DNA of 64,000 nucleotides from Cellulosimicrobium cellulans (GTDB taxonomy: Bacteria; Actinomycetota; Actinomycetes; Actinomycetales; Cellulomonadaceae), in contig NZ_JAFGYF010000003.1 in NCBI RefSeq assembly GCF_016921195.1, positions 124,001-188,000 of the forward strand, in the 5' to 3' direction. Each line of letters opens with the position of its first letter. Within the stretch, counting starts at the first letter, position 1. Shown piece by piece: positions 20,922-30,647 of this stretch. The notes below the pieces were generated by a model. It searched no databases. It was not told the DNA's origin and saw only the letters and a program-made list of their open reading frames with translations. A program made the translations under genes and the position numbers.

Positions 20922-21189
20922 CCGTCCGCCCACACGAGCAGACCAGCACCTCAACACCCGCCGCGGACGTCGTCTCCCACTCGTGCACATGCGGCGCGCC
21001 TGCGCCCACTGGCGCCGCGTCGGGCGTGAACCGCTCCAAGTGCGCTACGTCCCATGACCTGAGCACGGGCCCCTTCACGATCTCGACCAGCCGCCAGCCG
21101 TCGCGTGCTTCCTTCTCGAGCACGCGCTGCTGCTTGCCCGGCTTCCCGACGGGGATCTTCACCGTCTTGATCTCCCTGCCCATCACCAC
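20905..21189 (-). CDS. reverse-strand small protein inside the tail module, DUF4177-like
   Basis: A 94-residue frame on the minus strand fills the gap between the tail chaperone and the tape measure. The first three codons are GTG, GTG and ATG, with AGGTGAGA upstream. EKEARDGWRLVEIVKG resembles the conserved helix-strand of DUF4177-type proteins, and the C-terminus, HEWETT with VCSCGR, looks like half a zinc site. Its end overlaps the chaperone extension by 17 bases. Against the late-gene direction, it may be expressed in the lysogen. Confidence 0.5.
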   Translation of the reverse strand: MVMGREIKTVKIPVGKPGKQQRVLEKEARDGWRLVEIVKGPVLRSWDVAHLERFTPDAAPVGAGAPHVHEWETTSAAGVEVLVCSCGRTVSRGA

Positions 21190-21210
21190 ATCGTCTCACC
21201 TGGGGGTGAC

Positions 21211-24200
21211 ATGGCCCTGACCGTCGGGGAGCTCGTCGCCTACATCCGGGCCGACGGGACGCAGTTCGACCGGCAGGTCGACCAGTCGGGGCAGAAGTTC
21301 CAGGCGCTCGGGACCATCGTGTCCACCGGTACGAAGACGATCGCGACCGCGTTCACAGCGGTCACGGCCGGTGCCACGGCACTGGGTGCGCACGTCTTCA
21401 AGATCGGTGCGGACTACAACCGGCTGCAGCAGTCCTCGCGTGCTGCCCTGTCGACCCTGCTCGGGTCGGCTGAGGCCGCGAACGCGCAGATGGACAAGCT
21501 CGACGACTTCGCGAAGAACAGCCCGTTCGCGAAGCAGGTCTTCATCCAGGCGCAGCAGCAGCTCCTCGGGTTCGGGGTCGAGGCCGGGAAGGTCATCCCG
21601 ATCCTGGACGCTGTCCAGAACGCCGTGGCCGCGGTCGGTGGAAGCAACGAGCAGGTCGAGCAGGTCACCTACGCCCTCGCGCAGATGCAGGGCCAGGGCA
21701 AGCTCACCGGTGAGACGCTGAACCAGCTCGGCCAGTACGGCATCGACGCCGCCGGGATCGTGGGCGCCGAGATGGGCAAGACGGGCGCGGAGATCCGTGA
21801 GCTCGCGTCCAAGCCTGGCGGTATCCCTGTCGATCAGATCTGGGACCCGCTCGTCACCGGGCTGATGGAGCGCTTCGGTGGCGCGACGGATGCGATCAAG
21901 CTGCAGTACGACGGTGCGGTCGACCGGATCAAGGGCGCCACCCGCGATATCGGTTCGATCATCGCGGCCCCGTTCATCGACCCGAATGGCGGCGGCCGTG
22001 CGGTCGAGTGGGCGAACAAGGTTGCGGACGCGCTGCGTGCCCTGCAGACGAAGGTCGACCCGCTGGTCGATGTCCTCGTGCAGCGCCTCACGCCCGCGTT
22101 CGACGCCATCACGCCTGCGCTGGACCAGGTGAAGTCCGCCATCAACGGGTGGGACATCTCCCAGGTCAACGCGCAGATCGACACCCTCGTCGAGTACGCG
22201 CCCCTCATCGCTGGCGTGTCGGCCGGGCTGCTCGCACTGGGCGGGAACAGCCTTGGCCTGGGGCGCCTGGGGCTTGCTCTCAACCCGGTCGTCGCCGGGA
22301 TCGCGGCCCTGGTCGCCACGTCTCCGGAACTGCGCGGGGTCGGGCAGGACTTCCTGCGCGCCCTCGAGCCCGTCCTGCCGATCCTGTCGGAGCTCGGCGA
22401 GGTCACCGCCGACGTTGCTATGGAGCTCATCCGGGTCCTTGCACCGGCGATCGGTGATCTGGCCGTTCCTGTGGCGGAGGTTGTCGTCGCGCTGGCGTCC
22501 GGCCTGTCGCCTGCGCTCATCACGACCCTTGAGGCGCTCGTCCCTGTGGCCGAGGTTGTCGGTGACGTCGCGAGCGTCATCGCGAACATCCCGACACCGG
22601 TCCTCGCTGCCGTCGCAGCGTTCATGGCGTTCAAGGACGTGAACATCGCGCCGATCGTCGAGGGCGTGGGCACAGCGTTCGGGGCGATGCGCGACACGGT
22701 GAACGCGTCCCGCGCGGTGCTTGAGGCGACCGGCCAGCAGGCCGGTGTCATGAACACCGCGATGATGACCGCGCGCGTCGGCGTGACCACCCTGGGCACG
22801 GCGCTCAAGGCGACGTTCCTGACGAACCCGGTGGGTATCGCGATCGCCGCCCTTTCGAGCGCTCTGGGCGTGTTCGCTGCGAAGTCTGCGGAGGCGAAGG
22901 CCCGGGCGGAGACCTACGCAGACGCCGTGAAGCTCGTGGGCGAGGAAGCCGAGGTCGCGACCGCGAAAGTGGCGGCTGCTGCCCTGGTGAACGGTGACGA
23001 CTGGGGCTGGTGGCAGAAGCTCTCCACGGACTTTGACTCGGCTGCAGACGCGATGGAGCACCTCGGGATCTCTCTCTCTGACGCGTCAGCGAAGATTGCC
23101 GGGTCGCGCGCCGACTTCGATTCGTACATCGAAGGTCTTGAGGCGATGAAGGCGCAGTACCCGGAGCACGAGACGGCGATCCAGCAGATCATCGTCAAGT
23201 CGTCCCAGCAGCGCTCGGCGTACGAGGACGCTGCGGACAGTGCTCGTCAGATGGAGGAGGCCACGGCTGGCCTCACCAGCGAGACGGAGCGGGCCACGCC
23301 GGCGATGGACCTGTACAACGACGCGATCCGTGAGAACGGTGAGCTGAACCTGTCTGCGGCTGAGGCGACGCTTCGGGCGCAGGACGCGCAGGTGCGCGCC
23401 ACCGAGGCGATCGACGCGGCCCGCGCGGCGCAGGAGGAAGCGAACCGGATCACGCAGGACGCGAACGCGACCGAGGAAGAGAAGGCCGCCGCGGTCAAGG
23501 CGTCCGAGGAAGCGACCAGGAACGCGGAGTCCGCGATCCTGTCGAACGTCTCGGCGCACAACTCCCAGATCGACGCGATGCGGAAGAACAACGCGTCGAA
23601 CCAGGACCTCATCACGACGGTGATGGCTGCACGGCAGTCGTTCATCGACCAGCAGGTCTCGATGGGTAAGACGCGGGAGGAAGCGAACCGCCTGGCGGAC
23701 GAGTACGGGCTGATCCCGTCCTCGGTAGTGACCCAGGTGTCGATCACGGGGAACGCCTATGACGTGGTCTCGCAGATCGTCCAGAAGGTCACGGACCTCA
23801 ACGGCAAGACGTTCTCGTTCACGATGCAGATGAACGCGCGTGGTGAGCAGGTCAACGGGTTCGGGTACAACTCCCGTATCTCGGAAGACGGGTCGTTGTC
23901 GGAGCGCGGGAACCGGCTCAAGGCGTTCGCTGACGGTGGGTTGACCGGTGCTGGGGCCGCGGTCGCACGGGTTCCGCAGATCCAGCGTGGCGGAGCGAAC
24001 GTCCTGTGGGCTGAGGACTCCACGATCTGGGAGGCGTATATCTCCGGCAAGCCGGATATGCGTAACCGGAATCTGCGGATCTGGGAGGAGGCCGGTCGCC
24101 GGCTCGGCGCGTTCCCCACTGCTGTACAGCCCTACGCGAACGGTGGCATCACCACGCCTGAGGTTGTGACCGTTACGCCGCAAGGGAATGTCACCAACGT

Positions 24201-24285
24201 CGACGTGCAGGTGACCACCACGGGAGATGAGCGACGGGTCGGTCGCGCTGTTGGAGAGGAACTCGCGTGGAGGCTGCGCGCATGA
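21211..24285 (+). CDS. tape measure protein
   Basis: A 1024-residue protein with CTGGGGGTGAC upstream, the largest gene here. The N-terminus (LVAYIRADGTQFDRQVDQSG) and the region YNRLQQSSRAALSTLLGSAEAANAQMDKLDDFA are typical of tape measures. Hydrophobic helices lie at about 345-375 and 420-480 and near 540, and a coiled-coil-rich section rich in Ala, Glu and Arg covers about 640-810. Length sets tail length; at about 1.5 angstrom per residue this suits a tail near 150 nm. It is coupled by ATGA to the distal tail gene. Confidence 0.92.
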   Translation: MALTVGELVAYIRADGTQFDRQVDQSGQKFQALGTIVSTGTKTIATAFTAVTAGATALGAHVFKIGADYNRLQQSSRAALSTLLGSAEAANAQMDKLDDFAKNSPFAKQVFIQAQQQLLGFGVEAGKVIPILDAVQNAVAAVGGSNEQVEQVTYALAQMQGQGKLTGETLNQLGQYGIDAAGIVGAEMGKTGAEIRELASKPGGIPVDQIWDPLVTGLMERFGGATDAIKLQYDGAVDRIKGATRDIGSIIAAPFIDPNGGGRAVEWANKVADALRALQTKVDPLVDVLVQRLTPAFDAITPALDQVKSAINGWDISQVNAQIDTLVEYAPLIAGVSAGLLALGGNSLGLGRLGLALNPVVAGIAALVATSPELRGVGQDFLRALEPVLPILSELGEVTADVAMELIRVLAPAIGDLAVPVAEVVVALASGLSPALITTLEALVPVAEVVGDVASVIANIPTPVLAAVAAFMAFKDVNIAPIVEGVGTAFGAMRDTVNASRAVLEATGQQAGVMNTAMMTARVGVTTLGTALKATFLTNPVGIAIAALSSALGVFAAKSAEAKARAETYADAVKLVGEEAEVATAKVAAAALVNGDDWGWWQKLSTDFDSAADAMEHLGISLSDASAKIAGSRADFDSYIEGLEAMKAQYPEHETAIQQIIVKSSQQRSAYEDAADSARQMEEATAGLTSETERATPAMDLYNDAIRENGELNLSAAEATLRAQDAQVRATEAIDAARAAQEEANRITQDANATEEEKAAAVKASEEATRNAESAILSNVSAHNSQIDAMRKNNASNQDLITTVMAARQSFIDQQVSMGKTREEANRLADEYGLIPSSVVTQVSITGNAYDVVSQIVQKVTDLNGKTFSFTMQMNARGEQVNGFGYNSRISEDGSLSERGNRLKAFADGGLTGAGAAVARVPQIQRGGANVLWAEDSTIWEAYISGKPDMRNRNLRIWEEAGRRLGAFPTAVQPYANGGITTPEVVTVTPQGNVTNVDVQVTTTGDERRVGRAVGEELAWRLRA

Positions 24286-25196
24286 CTGAGGTGGGCGCTC
24301 TCTCGGCTGCGCCTGAGTTCACGCAGCCGTGGCAGGCCACGATCAATGGGCTCATGGTCGGCCCCGGAACCCCGTACGGGTGGACCATGCGCCAAGGTAT
24401 CGAAGAACTCCCCTCGTTTCGCGCGAACACGGTTGGCCGACCAAACGCGCATGGTGACTTCGATGCCCCGTTCTGGGCTGACGGCCGCGTTCTGACCTTC
24501 GGGTTCCGGGTTCTGCGCGAAGCGCGTTGGCTGTACGGCGCAACGTACGAGGACGCTGTTACGGCGTTCCGGCGCGTGATGGTCCCTACCCTGGACCTGT
24601 TTGAGGTTTGGGTGAACGTCCCGGGCCGCGGACCCATCCGCTGGGATGTGCGGGTGTCGAGGCACGAGATCGTCACTGACCCGGCCTACGACATCGGTCT
24701 CGCCGTCATCTCGACCCAGTTCTACGCACCCGACGCGGTTGGACATGGTCCTCAGCAGGTGGGATACGCGTGGTTTCCCGAGCTGGTCGGTGGCCTGGAG
24801 TTCGACCTGTTCACCGACGGCGTTGAGGACACGGGATGCCTCGAGTTTGGGGAGCGGGGAGAGACCGGGCGTGTACGCCTGGCGAACGACGGCACTGCGG
24901 AGTCGTACCCGGTGTTCAACGTCGAGGGGCCCGCGCTCGACGGGTTCGAGATCGTCGCCGTCGGTCAGGGTCGGCGCATCCGTTGGGAGGGGCGCCTGTT
25001 CCCGGGCGACCTACTCACCATCGACGCTGCTCACGGCACTGCCCTGCTGAACGGCGCGGCCGACCGGTCAGGCCTGTTCACGCGACGTGAGTGGTTCGCG
25101 GTGCCACCAGGAGATGAGCTCGAGGTGCAGTTCCTTCCCGTTGGCGCGTCGACCGGTGCGCGCCTGTCCGTCGTCTCGTCGTCAGCGTGGTGGTGA
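24282..25196 (+). CDS. distal tail protein (Dit-like)
   Basis: A 304-residue protein from the ATG that overlaps the tape measure stop. The N-terminal domain has FTQPWQATINGLMVG and strands with FWADGRVLTFGFRVL, and VMVPTLDLFEVWVNVPGRG. The second part, CLEFGERGETGRVRLANDG and YPVFNVEGPALDGFEIV, is the galectin-like fold seen in siphovirus Dit proteins. A hexamer would form the hub at the tail tip. Its place right after the tape measure supports this. Confidence 0.8.
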   Translation: MTEVGALSAAPEFTQPWQATINGLMVGPGTPYGWTMRQGIEELPSFRANTVGRPNAHGDFDAPFWADGRVLTFGFRVLREARWLYGATYEDAVTAFRRVMVPTLDLFEVWVNVPGRGPIRWDVRVSRHEIVTDPAYDIGLAVISTQFYAPDAVGHGPQQVGYAWFPELVGGLEFDLFTDGVEDTGCLEFGERGETGRVRLANDGTAESYPVFNVEGPALDGFEIVAVGQGRRIRWEGRLFPGDLLTIDAAHGTALLNGAADRSGLFTRREWFAVPPGDELEVQFLPVGASTGARLSVVSSSAWW

Positions 25197-25199
25197 GGC

Positions 25200-26426
25200 G
25201 TGGTCGAGATCATCTGCGGCGAACTTCGTACGGGCAAACGCCTGGCGTCGGTGCCGGTCGCACAGTCAACGTGGTCAATCAAGCATCGGGCGGCGGGCAC
25301 GATTGAGGTGACCGTTCCGCTCGAGATCGCCGAGTACCGCAAGGCGCGCTTGGCAATGAGCGGGCTGTTTCCGGCACTCGCACTAGTGCCTGACCCCGGG
25401 CTAGTGCCGACGTACCCCACGATCACGTCGTCCCCGGACACGCAGTACCGCACGGACGCGCTCGCGTCGCTGGACCCGGCGCGGTGCTTCCTCGCGGTCG
25501 TCGAGGGCGACCAGGTGCTCGAGGCCGGCCCGATCTGGTCGCACGACTACGACGACGACACGCGCCGCCTCACGCTCCGCTCGGCCGGTCTGTGGTCGCT
25601 GTGGGACCACCGCATCGTGATGAAGGTCCTGGCCGCGGGTGAGGACCCGGCGGGGTCGTCCCTGTCGTGGTCGGGCCTGTCCCTTGCGACGATCGCGAAG
25701 CGGCTCGTGCAGACGGCGATCGCGCACGTTGGCGGGTCTCTCCCGCTCGACCTGCCGGCGGACGTTCCTGGCGAGGCTGAGCGGACCTACTCGGGGTTCG
25801 AGCTCGCGAACCTCGGGCAGCGCCTCGAGGAACTCATGGGCGTGATGGGCGGCCCGGACATCGCGTTCCGCCCCTACCTCGCGGCGGACCGTCTCGGGAT
25901 CCGGTGGCGCATGGTCACCGGTGACCCGCTGCTGACGCAGTCGGGCGCGGACTGGTCGTGGGACACCTCGGCGGCGCGCGGGTCGACGACGGGCTTGTCG
26001 ATCTCCCGGGACGCGACCGGGCTCGCGTCGCGCTGGTGGATGGCCGGTGACGGGGTCGAGGTCGAGATGCCGATCGAGCTCGTCGCGTCGTCCGAGCTGA
26101 CGGACGCCGGCTTCCCGCTCCTCGAGCAGGCCGAGTCCCGGTCGTCCGTGTCGGAGCGGGCGACGTTGCGGTCCTGGGGCGAGGCCAACCTCGCGCAGTC
26201 CTCCCGCCCGTGGATGACGTGGAAGTTCTCCGCGCGCCGCGACGTGTACCCGCTGCTGGGGCAGTACCAGCCCGGCGACTGGGCGCGCGTCTACGTCCCG
26301 GGCGGGCACCCGTATCTGCGGGGTCTGCTCCCCGAGGGGCACTACCGGACCCGGATCCTCGAGATCTCCGGGGGCCTGGACGACTGGGTGGACATCACGT
26401 GCGCCCCGACCCCCGAGTACAGGTGA
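25200..26426 (+). CDS. tail-tip hub protein, Gp37-like
   Basis: A 408-residue protein from a GTG at 25200. The early part (GELRTGKRLASVPVAQSTWSI, GTIEVTVPLE) and FLAVVEGDQVLEAGPIWSHDYD, then LTLRSAGLWSLWDHR, match the minor tail protein family typified by rhodococcal phage Gp37. The late strand-rich part ends LLPEGHYRTRILEISGG. It follows Dit and would be the Tal-like baseplate hub. Confidence 0.78.
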   Translation: MVEIICGELRTGKRLASVPVAQSTWSIKHRAAGTIEVTVPLEIAEYRKARLAMSGLFPALALVPDPGLVPTYPTITSSPDTQYRTDALASLDPARCFLAVVEGDQVLEAGPIWSHDYDDDTRRLTLRSAGLWSLWDHRIVMKVLAAGEDPAGSSLSWSGLSLATIAKRLVQTAIAHVGGSLPLDLPADVPGEAERTYSGFELANLGQRLEELMGVMGGPDIAFRPYLAADRLGIRWRMVTGDPLLTQSGADWSWDTSAARGSTTGLSISRDATGLASRWWMAGDGVEVEMPIELVASSELTDAGFPLLEQAESRSSVSERATLRSWGEANLAQSSRPWMTWKFSARRDVYPLLGQYQPGDWARVYVPGGHPYLRGLLPEGHYRTRILEISGGLDDWVDITCAPTPEYR

Positions 26427-26435
26427 GGAGGGAAC

Positions 26436-27470
26436 GTGGCTGACGCGTACACGCCCCCGGCGGCGTCCTCGCAGTACCCGACCCCGCGCGCCGGGCTCGA
26501 CGCCGTAGCGGCCCAGATCCGAGGCGTGAAGCGCCGCCAGGACGAGTCCGAGCGGTCGCGCACCCTGCAGTCCGCGGCGATCTCCTCCGGCGGTCTCGTC
26601 GTCAAAGACGGTGGCTCCGTCACCGTGCGTGACGGTGGCGGGTTCGCGATCGACGGCGGCGGCGACCTGACGATCGGTGACGGCGGCGACGTCGTCGTCC
26701 AGGACGGTGGCGGGCTCGAGGTCCGCGACGGGGGCTACCTGCGCGGGAAGTACGCCGACGGGTCCACGTCCGCGGTCCTCGGCCCGATCCGGGACGCCGC
26801 GACCGGGGCCCCGTTCGGTCACGGACTGCTCGTCCAGTCGTCCGGAGCCGAAGGTGGGGCCGACATCTTCAAGGCCAAGCGGGAGGTAGACGGCGCGCGC
26901 ACGGTCGAGTTCGGCTCGCCGAACCTGCCGCTCGACGACGTGTGGGGCCGCACACAACGCTGGTGGATCCGAGCAGCGCAGGCCACTGGCACCGGTGGTG
27001 ACGCACCGATGCGACTCACGTGCGCCGGCGAGATCGGGATCTACTCCGAGACGGGCCGCCTGCGCGTGCCGTGGACGAACGCCTCGGCCGCAGCCAACGT
27101 CGCGCTCGACGCTGACGGTATCGTCCTGCGCGTCTCCTCCGCCCTCAAGTACAAGCAGGACCTCGAGGACTACAACGCCGACCCCGACGCCGTCCTGGCG
27201 CTGCGCCCTCGCACGTGGCGCGATCGCGGCGAGGTCGAACGCGACCCCGACACCACGAACCGGTACGTCGGGTTCATCGCCGAGGAAGTCCACGACGCCG
27301 GCCTCACCGACCTCGTCGTGTACGACGCCGACGGCAACCCGGACGCGCTCAGCTACGACCGGTTCTCCGCGGCGCTGCTCGCGGTGATCCGCCGCCAGCA
27401 GGACCAGATCGACTCCCTCACGCGCGAGCTCGGCGAGCTGCGCGCACGACTCCCTGAGGAGACCCCATGA
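26436..27470 (+). CDS. tail fibre with DGG repeats and S74 chaperone domain
   Basis: A 344-residue protein from a GTG at 26436. An N-terminal attachment segment is followed by residues 50-100 made of short repeats of the type V-x-DGG-x-V, likely a small beta-roll. A middle domain carries GAPFGHGLLVQ and RTVEFGSPNLP. The C-terminal ~110 residues are an S74 intramolecular chaperone: SSALKYKQDLEDY, VLALRPRTWRD, YVGFIAEEVHDAG and a terminal coiled coil (RRQQDQIDSLTRELGELRA). S74 domains trimerise fibres and then may cut themselves off at the conserved Ser. Confidence 0.8.
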   Translation: MADAYTPPAASSQYPTPRAGLDAVAAQIRGVKRRQDESERSRTLQSAAISSGGLVVKDGGSVTVRDGGGFAIDGGGDLTIGDGGDVVVQDGGGLEVRDGGYLRGKYADGSTSAVLGPIRDAATGAPFGHGLLVQSSGAEGGADIFKAKREVDGARTVEFGSPNLPLDDVWGRTQRWWIRAAQATGTGGDAPMRLTCAGEIGIYSETGRLRVPWTNASAAANVALDADGIVLRVSSALKYKQDLEDYNADPDAVLALRPRTWRDRGEVERDPDTTNRYVGFIAEEVHDAGLTDLVVYDADGNPDALSYDRFSAALLAVIRRQQDQIDSLTRELGELRARLPEETP

Positions 27471-28381
27471 CGATGCAGCGCGGTCTGTTCGTCCGCAAGG
27501 ACGACACCCGAGGCACGAGCCCGGTCGAGGCGCGAAACGCGCTCGCCGGGCTCGTCACGCCCTCGGACGTGGGCGGTGTCCTGACCGGGATGACGGTCGC
27601 AGGGACGGACGGGTGGGCCTACCAGGTCGGCGCCGGCGTGGCGACGGTGGTGCGCGGCGCAGGCGACGGCGTCATCATCACCGGGAACGACGCGGCCCTG
27701 TCGGTGGTGTGCGACCCGGCGCCGGCGTCCGGTGCACGGTACGACCTGGTGTGGGTGCTGCACCACGACGTCGACGGCGGGGACACGGACTCCGAGGCCC
27801 TGGCCGGGGTCACGTCCGGCACGGCCGCTGGCACCCCCACCAAGCCGTACACCGCGGTCCCCGCCGGGGCGACGGTCCTCGCCGAGTGCCTGCTCTCCTC
27901 GGACGACGTGTCCACGGCCGGGGCGTCGATCCAGCAGGTCGCGCGCCGCGTGGTCGGGCGCGGTGGGCTGGGCCGGTACCCGAGCACGGGCGCACGGGAC
28001 GCGGACGCGTCCGCGCGCGACGGGGACGCCGCCTGGGTCGACGACGTGCTGTACGTGCGCGTGGCCGGCACGTGGCGGGTGCTGTGGCGCGACACCGGGT
28101 GGGTGCTGCCCGTCACCTACGGCAACGGCTACACCGCCTACAACGGGTCGGGGTGGCAGTCGATCCGGTCCCGGGTCGTCGGCGGCGTCTGCTACGTCAA
28201 CGGCGCGTTCCAGCGCGCGACCGCGTGGACGCAGGGGCAGGCGATCTGCCAGCTCGCGGCCGGGCACCGGCCCGGGTCGCGGGTGCAGGGCGTCGGATGC
28301 CAGGTCACGGCCGAGGGCGACGTCGTGGTGAACCAGGCCGGGACGGGCGCGGGCTCGATCTCGGCCTCGTTCCCGGTCTGA
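27467..28381 (+). CDS. minor tail / receptor-binding-associated protein
   Basis: A 304-residue protein coupled by ATGA. The first half is a beta-rich structural domain (GVLTGMTVAGTDGWAYQVGAG, YDLVWVLHHDVDGG) followed by GATVLAECLLSSDDVST. The C-terminal third, TWRVLWRDTGW, VCYVNGAFQRATAW and VTAEGDVVVNQ, resembles fibre-tip strands seen in other actinophages. Its role in host binding is inferred from position. Confidence 0.7.
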   Translation: MTMQRGLFVRKDDTRGTSPVEARNALAGLVTPSDVGGVLTGMTVAGTDGWAYQVGAGVATVVRGAGDGVIITGNDAALSVVCDPAPASGARYDLVWVLHHDVDGGDTDSEALAGVTSGTAAGTPTKPYTAVPAGATVLAECLLSSDDVSTAGASIQQVARRVVGRGGLGRYPSTGARDADASARDGDAAWVDDVLYVRVAGTWRVLWRDTGWVLPVTYGNGYTAYNGSGWQSIRSRVVGGVCYVNGAFQRATAWTQGQAICQLAAGHRPGSRVQGVGCQVTAEGDVVVNQAGTGAGSISASFPV

Positions 28382-28392
28382 GAGGGGGCGAC

Positions 28393-30192
28393 GTGGGATT
28401 CATCTGGGTCGACGGGGTCACGCCCCTGTCCGCAGCGAACCTCAACGAGCTGCTCCAGCTCGCCGACGCACCCGCCGTCGTCGCCGACGGCATCGACGAG
28501 GCGATCGTGTCCGGCGCGCTCGTCGAGCCGATCAACCTCGCCGTCGCGATCACCGGCGGCACGTTCAACGTCCTGGCCTACGGCGCGGTCGCGAACGGGG
28601 CCACCGACTGCACGAACGCGTTCCAGGACACGGTGAACGCCGCAGCGGCTGCTGGCGGCGGGGTCGTGTACGTCCCGTCGGGCACGTACTACCTGTCCGG
28701 GGTCGTGCAGCTCGCCGACGACATCACGGTCCGCGGCGACGGGGACACCACGGTCCTGTCCAAGCGCGGCGCGGTGTCCTCCGGCGTGATCTTCCAGGGC
28801 GCGTCCGGGTCCGCGCAGGGGTACGGCGCCGGCCCGTCGCGGGTCGTGCTCGAGCGGTTCCGCGCGGTCGGGTCCTACGCCGCCGCGCAGACCGGGTGCG
28901 TCGCCCAGCTCCACCACTGCCGCGACGTCGTCGTGCGCGACGTCGTCGTCGACGAGCTCATCGGCGGCGGGCACGCGTTCGACCTCATGGGTTGCGACAC
29001 CGTGACGTTCTCCCGGTGCACCTTCCTCGGCGTGGACGGCTCGCGCATCTTCACCGAGGCGATCCAGACCGACTTCTCCCAAGCACGTGGCTTCACGATC
29101 GCGGACGATCCGGCCGGGTGCGACGGCCTGGCGACCATCAACGTCACCGTCGACGGGTGCAGCTTCCTGCCGAAGGTCGTCGGCGGCACGTCCTACTACG
29201 CGCCGAACCCGATGGGCACGCACACCGGTGTCGAGGGGTCGCGGCCCAGCGGCTACCGGTTCACGAACAACCTCGTGCGCGGCTGGCAGGGCGACCTCAC
29301 ATCCGCCTACGCCGGCGCACTGCACTTCGCCGTCGGCGTCGACGGGCTCGACATCGACGGCAACGTCTTCGAAAACAGCGGCGGGCAGGCCGGGCTCGCG
29401 ATCAACCTGTACCGGGGCGCGTACCTGCTCCCCATGGACCAGGTGCAAAACCCGAACCCTCCGGCCGCGCCGGAGTCCGCGAACCCGCTCGTCCCCCTCA
29501 ACACGCGCATCACCCGCAACACGTTCACCGGGTGGACGAACGCCGGCGTCGACGCGGTCAACGCGATCGTGCAGGTCCAGGGCGACCAGCGTGCCGGGTT
29601 CCCGCGCGCGGACAACGTCATCATCGCGGACAACGCGTTCCCCACCGCCGGGTCCGGGGTCGCCACCGCCCCCGCGTCCTACCCCGTGCACGTGCGCTAC
29701 GCCACCCGGGTCCGGGTCACCGGGAACTCGACCCGGTACGCGTCCAAGGGTATCTGGGTGCGCGACGCCTCCCAGATCACGATCACGGGCAACGTCGTCG
29801 CGGACTCCACCACGACCGCGACCGACGGCGGCGGGATCCGCTGCACCGCCGTGGACGACCTCACCTGCACCGGCAACACCCTCACCGCGGTGAAGGACCC
29901 GCTGTGGTTCAACGCGTGCAACCGGGCAACGATCTCCGGCAACGCCGCCCAGGCGCTCGCCGGGTCCAGCTACGGCATCTACTACACGACGTCGGCGTCC
30001 GTCGCGACGATCACCGGCAACGTCGTGACCTCGACCGGGACCGTCACCCGCGGGATCTACATCTCCAACGGGGCGAACAACGTCGTCGCGACCGGCAACA
30101 CCATCGTCGGCGCGTTCACGAACCCCGGCGTCACCACCTCCGGGTCGACGAACGTCGTCGTCCCGGCCGGATCGAACGCCACGGGGACCTGA
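28393..30192 (+). CDS. tailspike with right-handed beta-helix (pectate-lyase fold)
   Basis: A GTG at 28393 behind GAGGGGG gives 599 residues. After a head-binding N-terminus, FNVLAYGAVANGATDCTNAF is the classic entry to a pectate-lyase/tailspike beta-helix, followed by VVYVPSGTYYLSG and many turns of the type NVIIADNAF, RITGN-like and ITITGNVVAD. Such spikes bind or cleave host surface polysaccharide. A catalytic pair cannot be fixed from sequence alone. It is the last structural gene. Confidence 0.82.
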   Translation: MGFIWVDGVTPLSAANLNELLQLADAPAVVADGIDEAIVSGALVEPINLAVAITGGTFNVLAYGAVANGATDCTNAFQDTVNAAAAAGGGVVYVPSGTYYLSGVVQLADDITVRGDGDTTVLSKRGAVSSGVIFQGASGSAQGYGAGPSRVVLERFRAVGSYAAAQTGCVAQLHHCRDVVVRDVVVDELIGGGHAFDLMGCDTVTFSRCTFLGVDGSRIFTEAIQTDFSQARGFTIADDPAGCDGLATINVTVDGCSFLPKVVGGTSYYAPNPMGTHTGVEGSRPSGYRFTNNLVRGWQGDLTSAYAGALHFAVGVDGLDIDGNVFENSGGQAGLAINLYRGAYLLPMDQVQNPNPPAAPESANPLVPLNTRITRNTFTGWTNAGVDAVNAIVQVQGDQRAGFPRADNVIIADNAFPTAGSGVATAPASYPVHVRYATRVRVTGNSTRYASKGIWVRDASQITITGNVVADSTTTATDGGGIRCTAVDDLTCTGNTLTAVKDPLWFNACNRATISGNAAQALAGSSYGIYYTTSASVATITGNVVTSTGTVTRGIYISNGANNVVATGNTIVGAFTNPGVTTSGSTNVVVPAGSNATGT

Positions 30193-30194
30193 CC

Positions 30195-30629
30195 ATGGGC
30201 ATACTGCGAGATCTGTGGTCGAAGGTTCATGAACCCAAGGCAGTCTCCGTCGCGTACTTCGTGATCTACGCCTCCGGCGTCCTTGCTGGCCTCTACGCCA
30301 CCATCGTTCCCCCGTCGTCCATCGAGGGCGAGATCGGGGCCGCAGCCATGACCGTGCTGTCCCTCTTACTGACGGTTGGGTGCGCGATCGGCACGGCTGC
30401 CGCACTACCTGGCATCTACTGGCTCGAACGCACCGCCGTGACTTCGATCGCCCTCGCCATGGCCTTGTACCTCGGGATCGTCATCGCTCTTCACGTCCAG
30501 TCCCCAGACGGGAACCGCCTGCTCCAGGCGTGGCCAATCTTCGCCGTCCTGGTCATGCAGTTGGTCCGGTGGGTACGGATCCGGCGCCGCCCCTACAGGC
30601 CGGAGGAACCAGCCGTCATTGAGGCCTGA
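30195..30629 (+). CDS. four-helix phage membrane protein
   Basis: A 144-residue protein that starts two bases after the tailspike stop. It has four membrane helices, at about 18-40 (YFVIYASGVLAGLYATIV), 48-72 (MTVLSLLLTVGCAIGTAAALPG), 80-98 and 110-128, and a basic C-terminus (RIRRRPYRPEE). Its place directly before the lysis genes suggests a holin or lysis-related role; a superinfection function is an alternative. Confidence 0.65.
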   Translation: MGILRDLWSKVHEPKAVSVAYFVIYASGVLAGLYATIVPPSSIEGEIGAAAMTVLSLLLTVGCAIGTAAALPGIYWLERTAVTSIALAMALYLGIVIALHVQSPDGNRLLQAWPIFAVLVMQLVRWVRIRRRPYRPEEPAVIEA

Positions 30630-30647
30630 CACCGGGAGGGGGCCGGT

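Noticed and set aside
28192-30405. A 737-residue minus-strand frame opposite the tailspike
   Set aside because: It is an antisense shadow of the beta-helix gene and crosses the start of the next gene.
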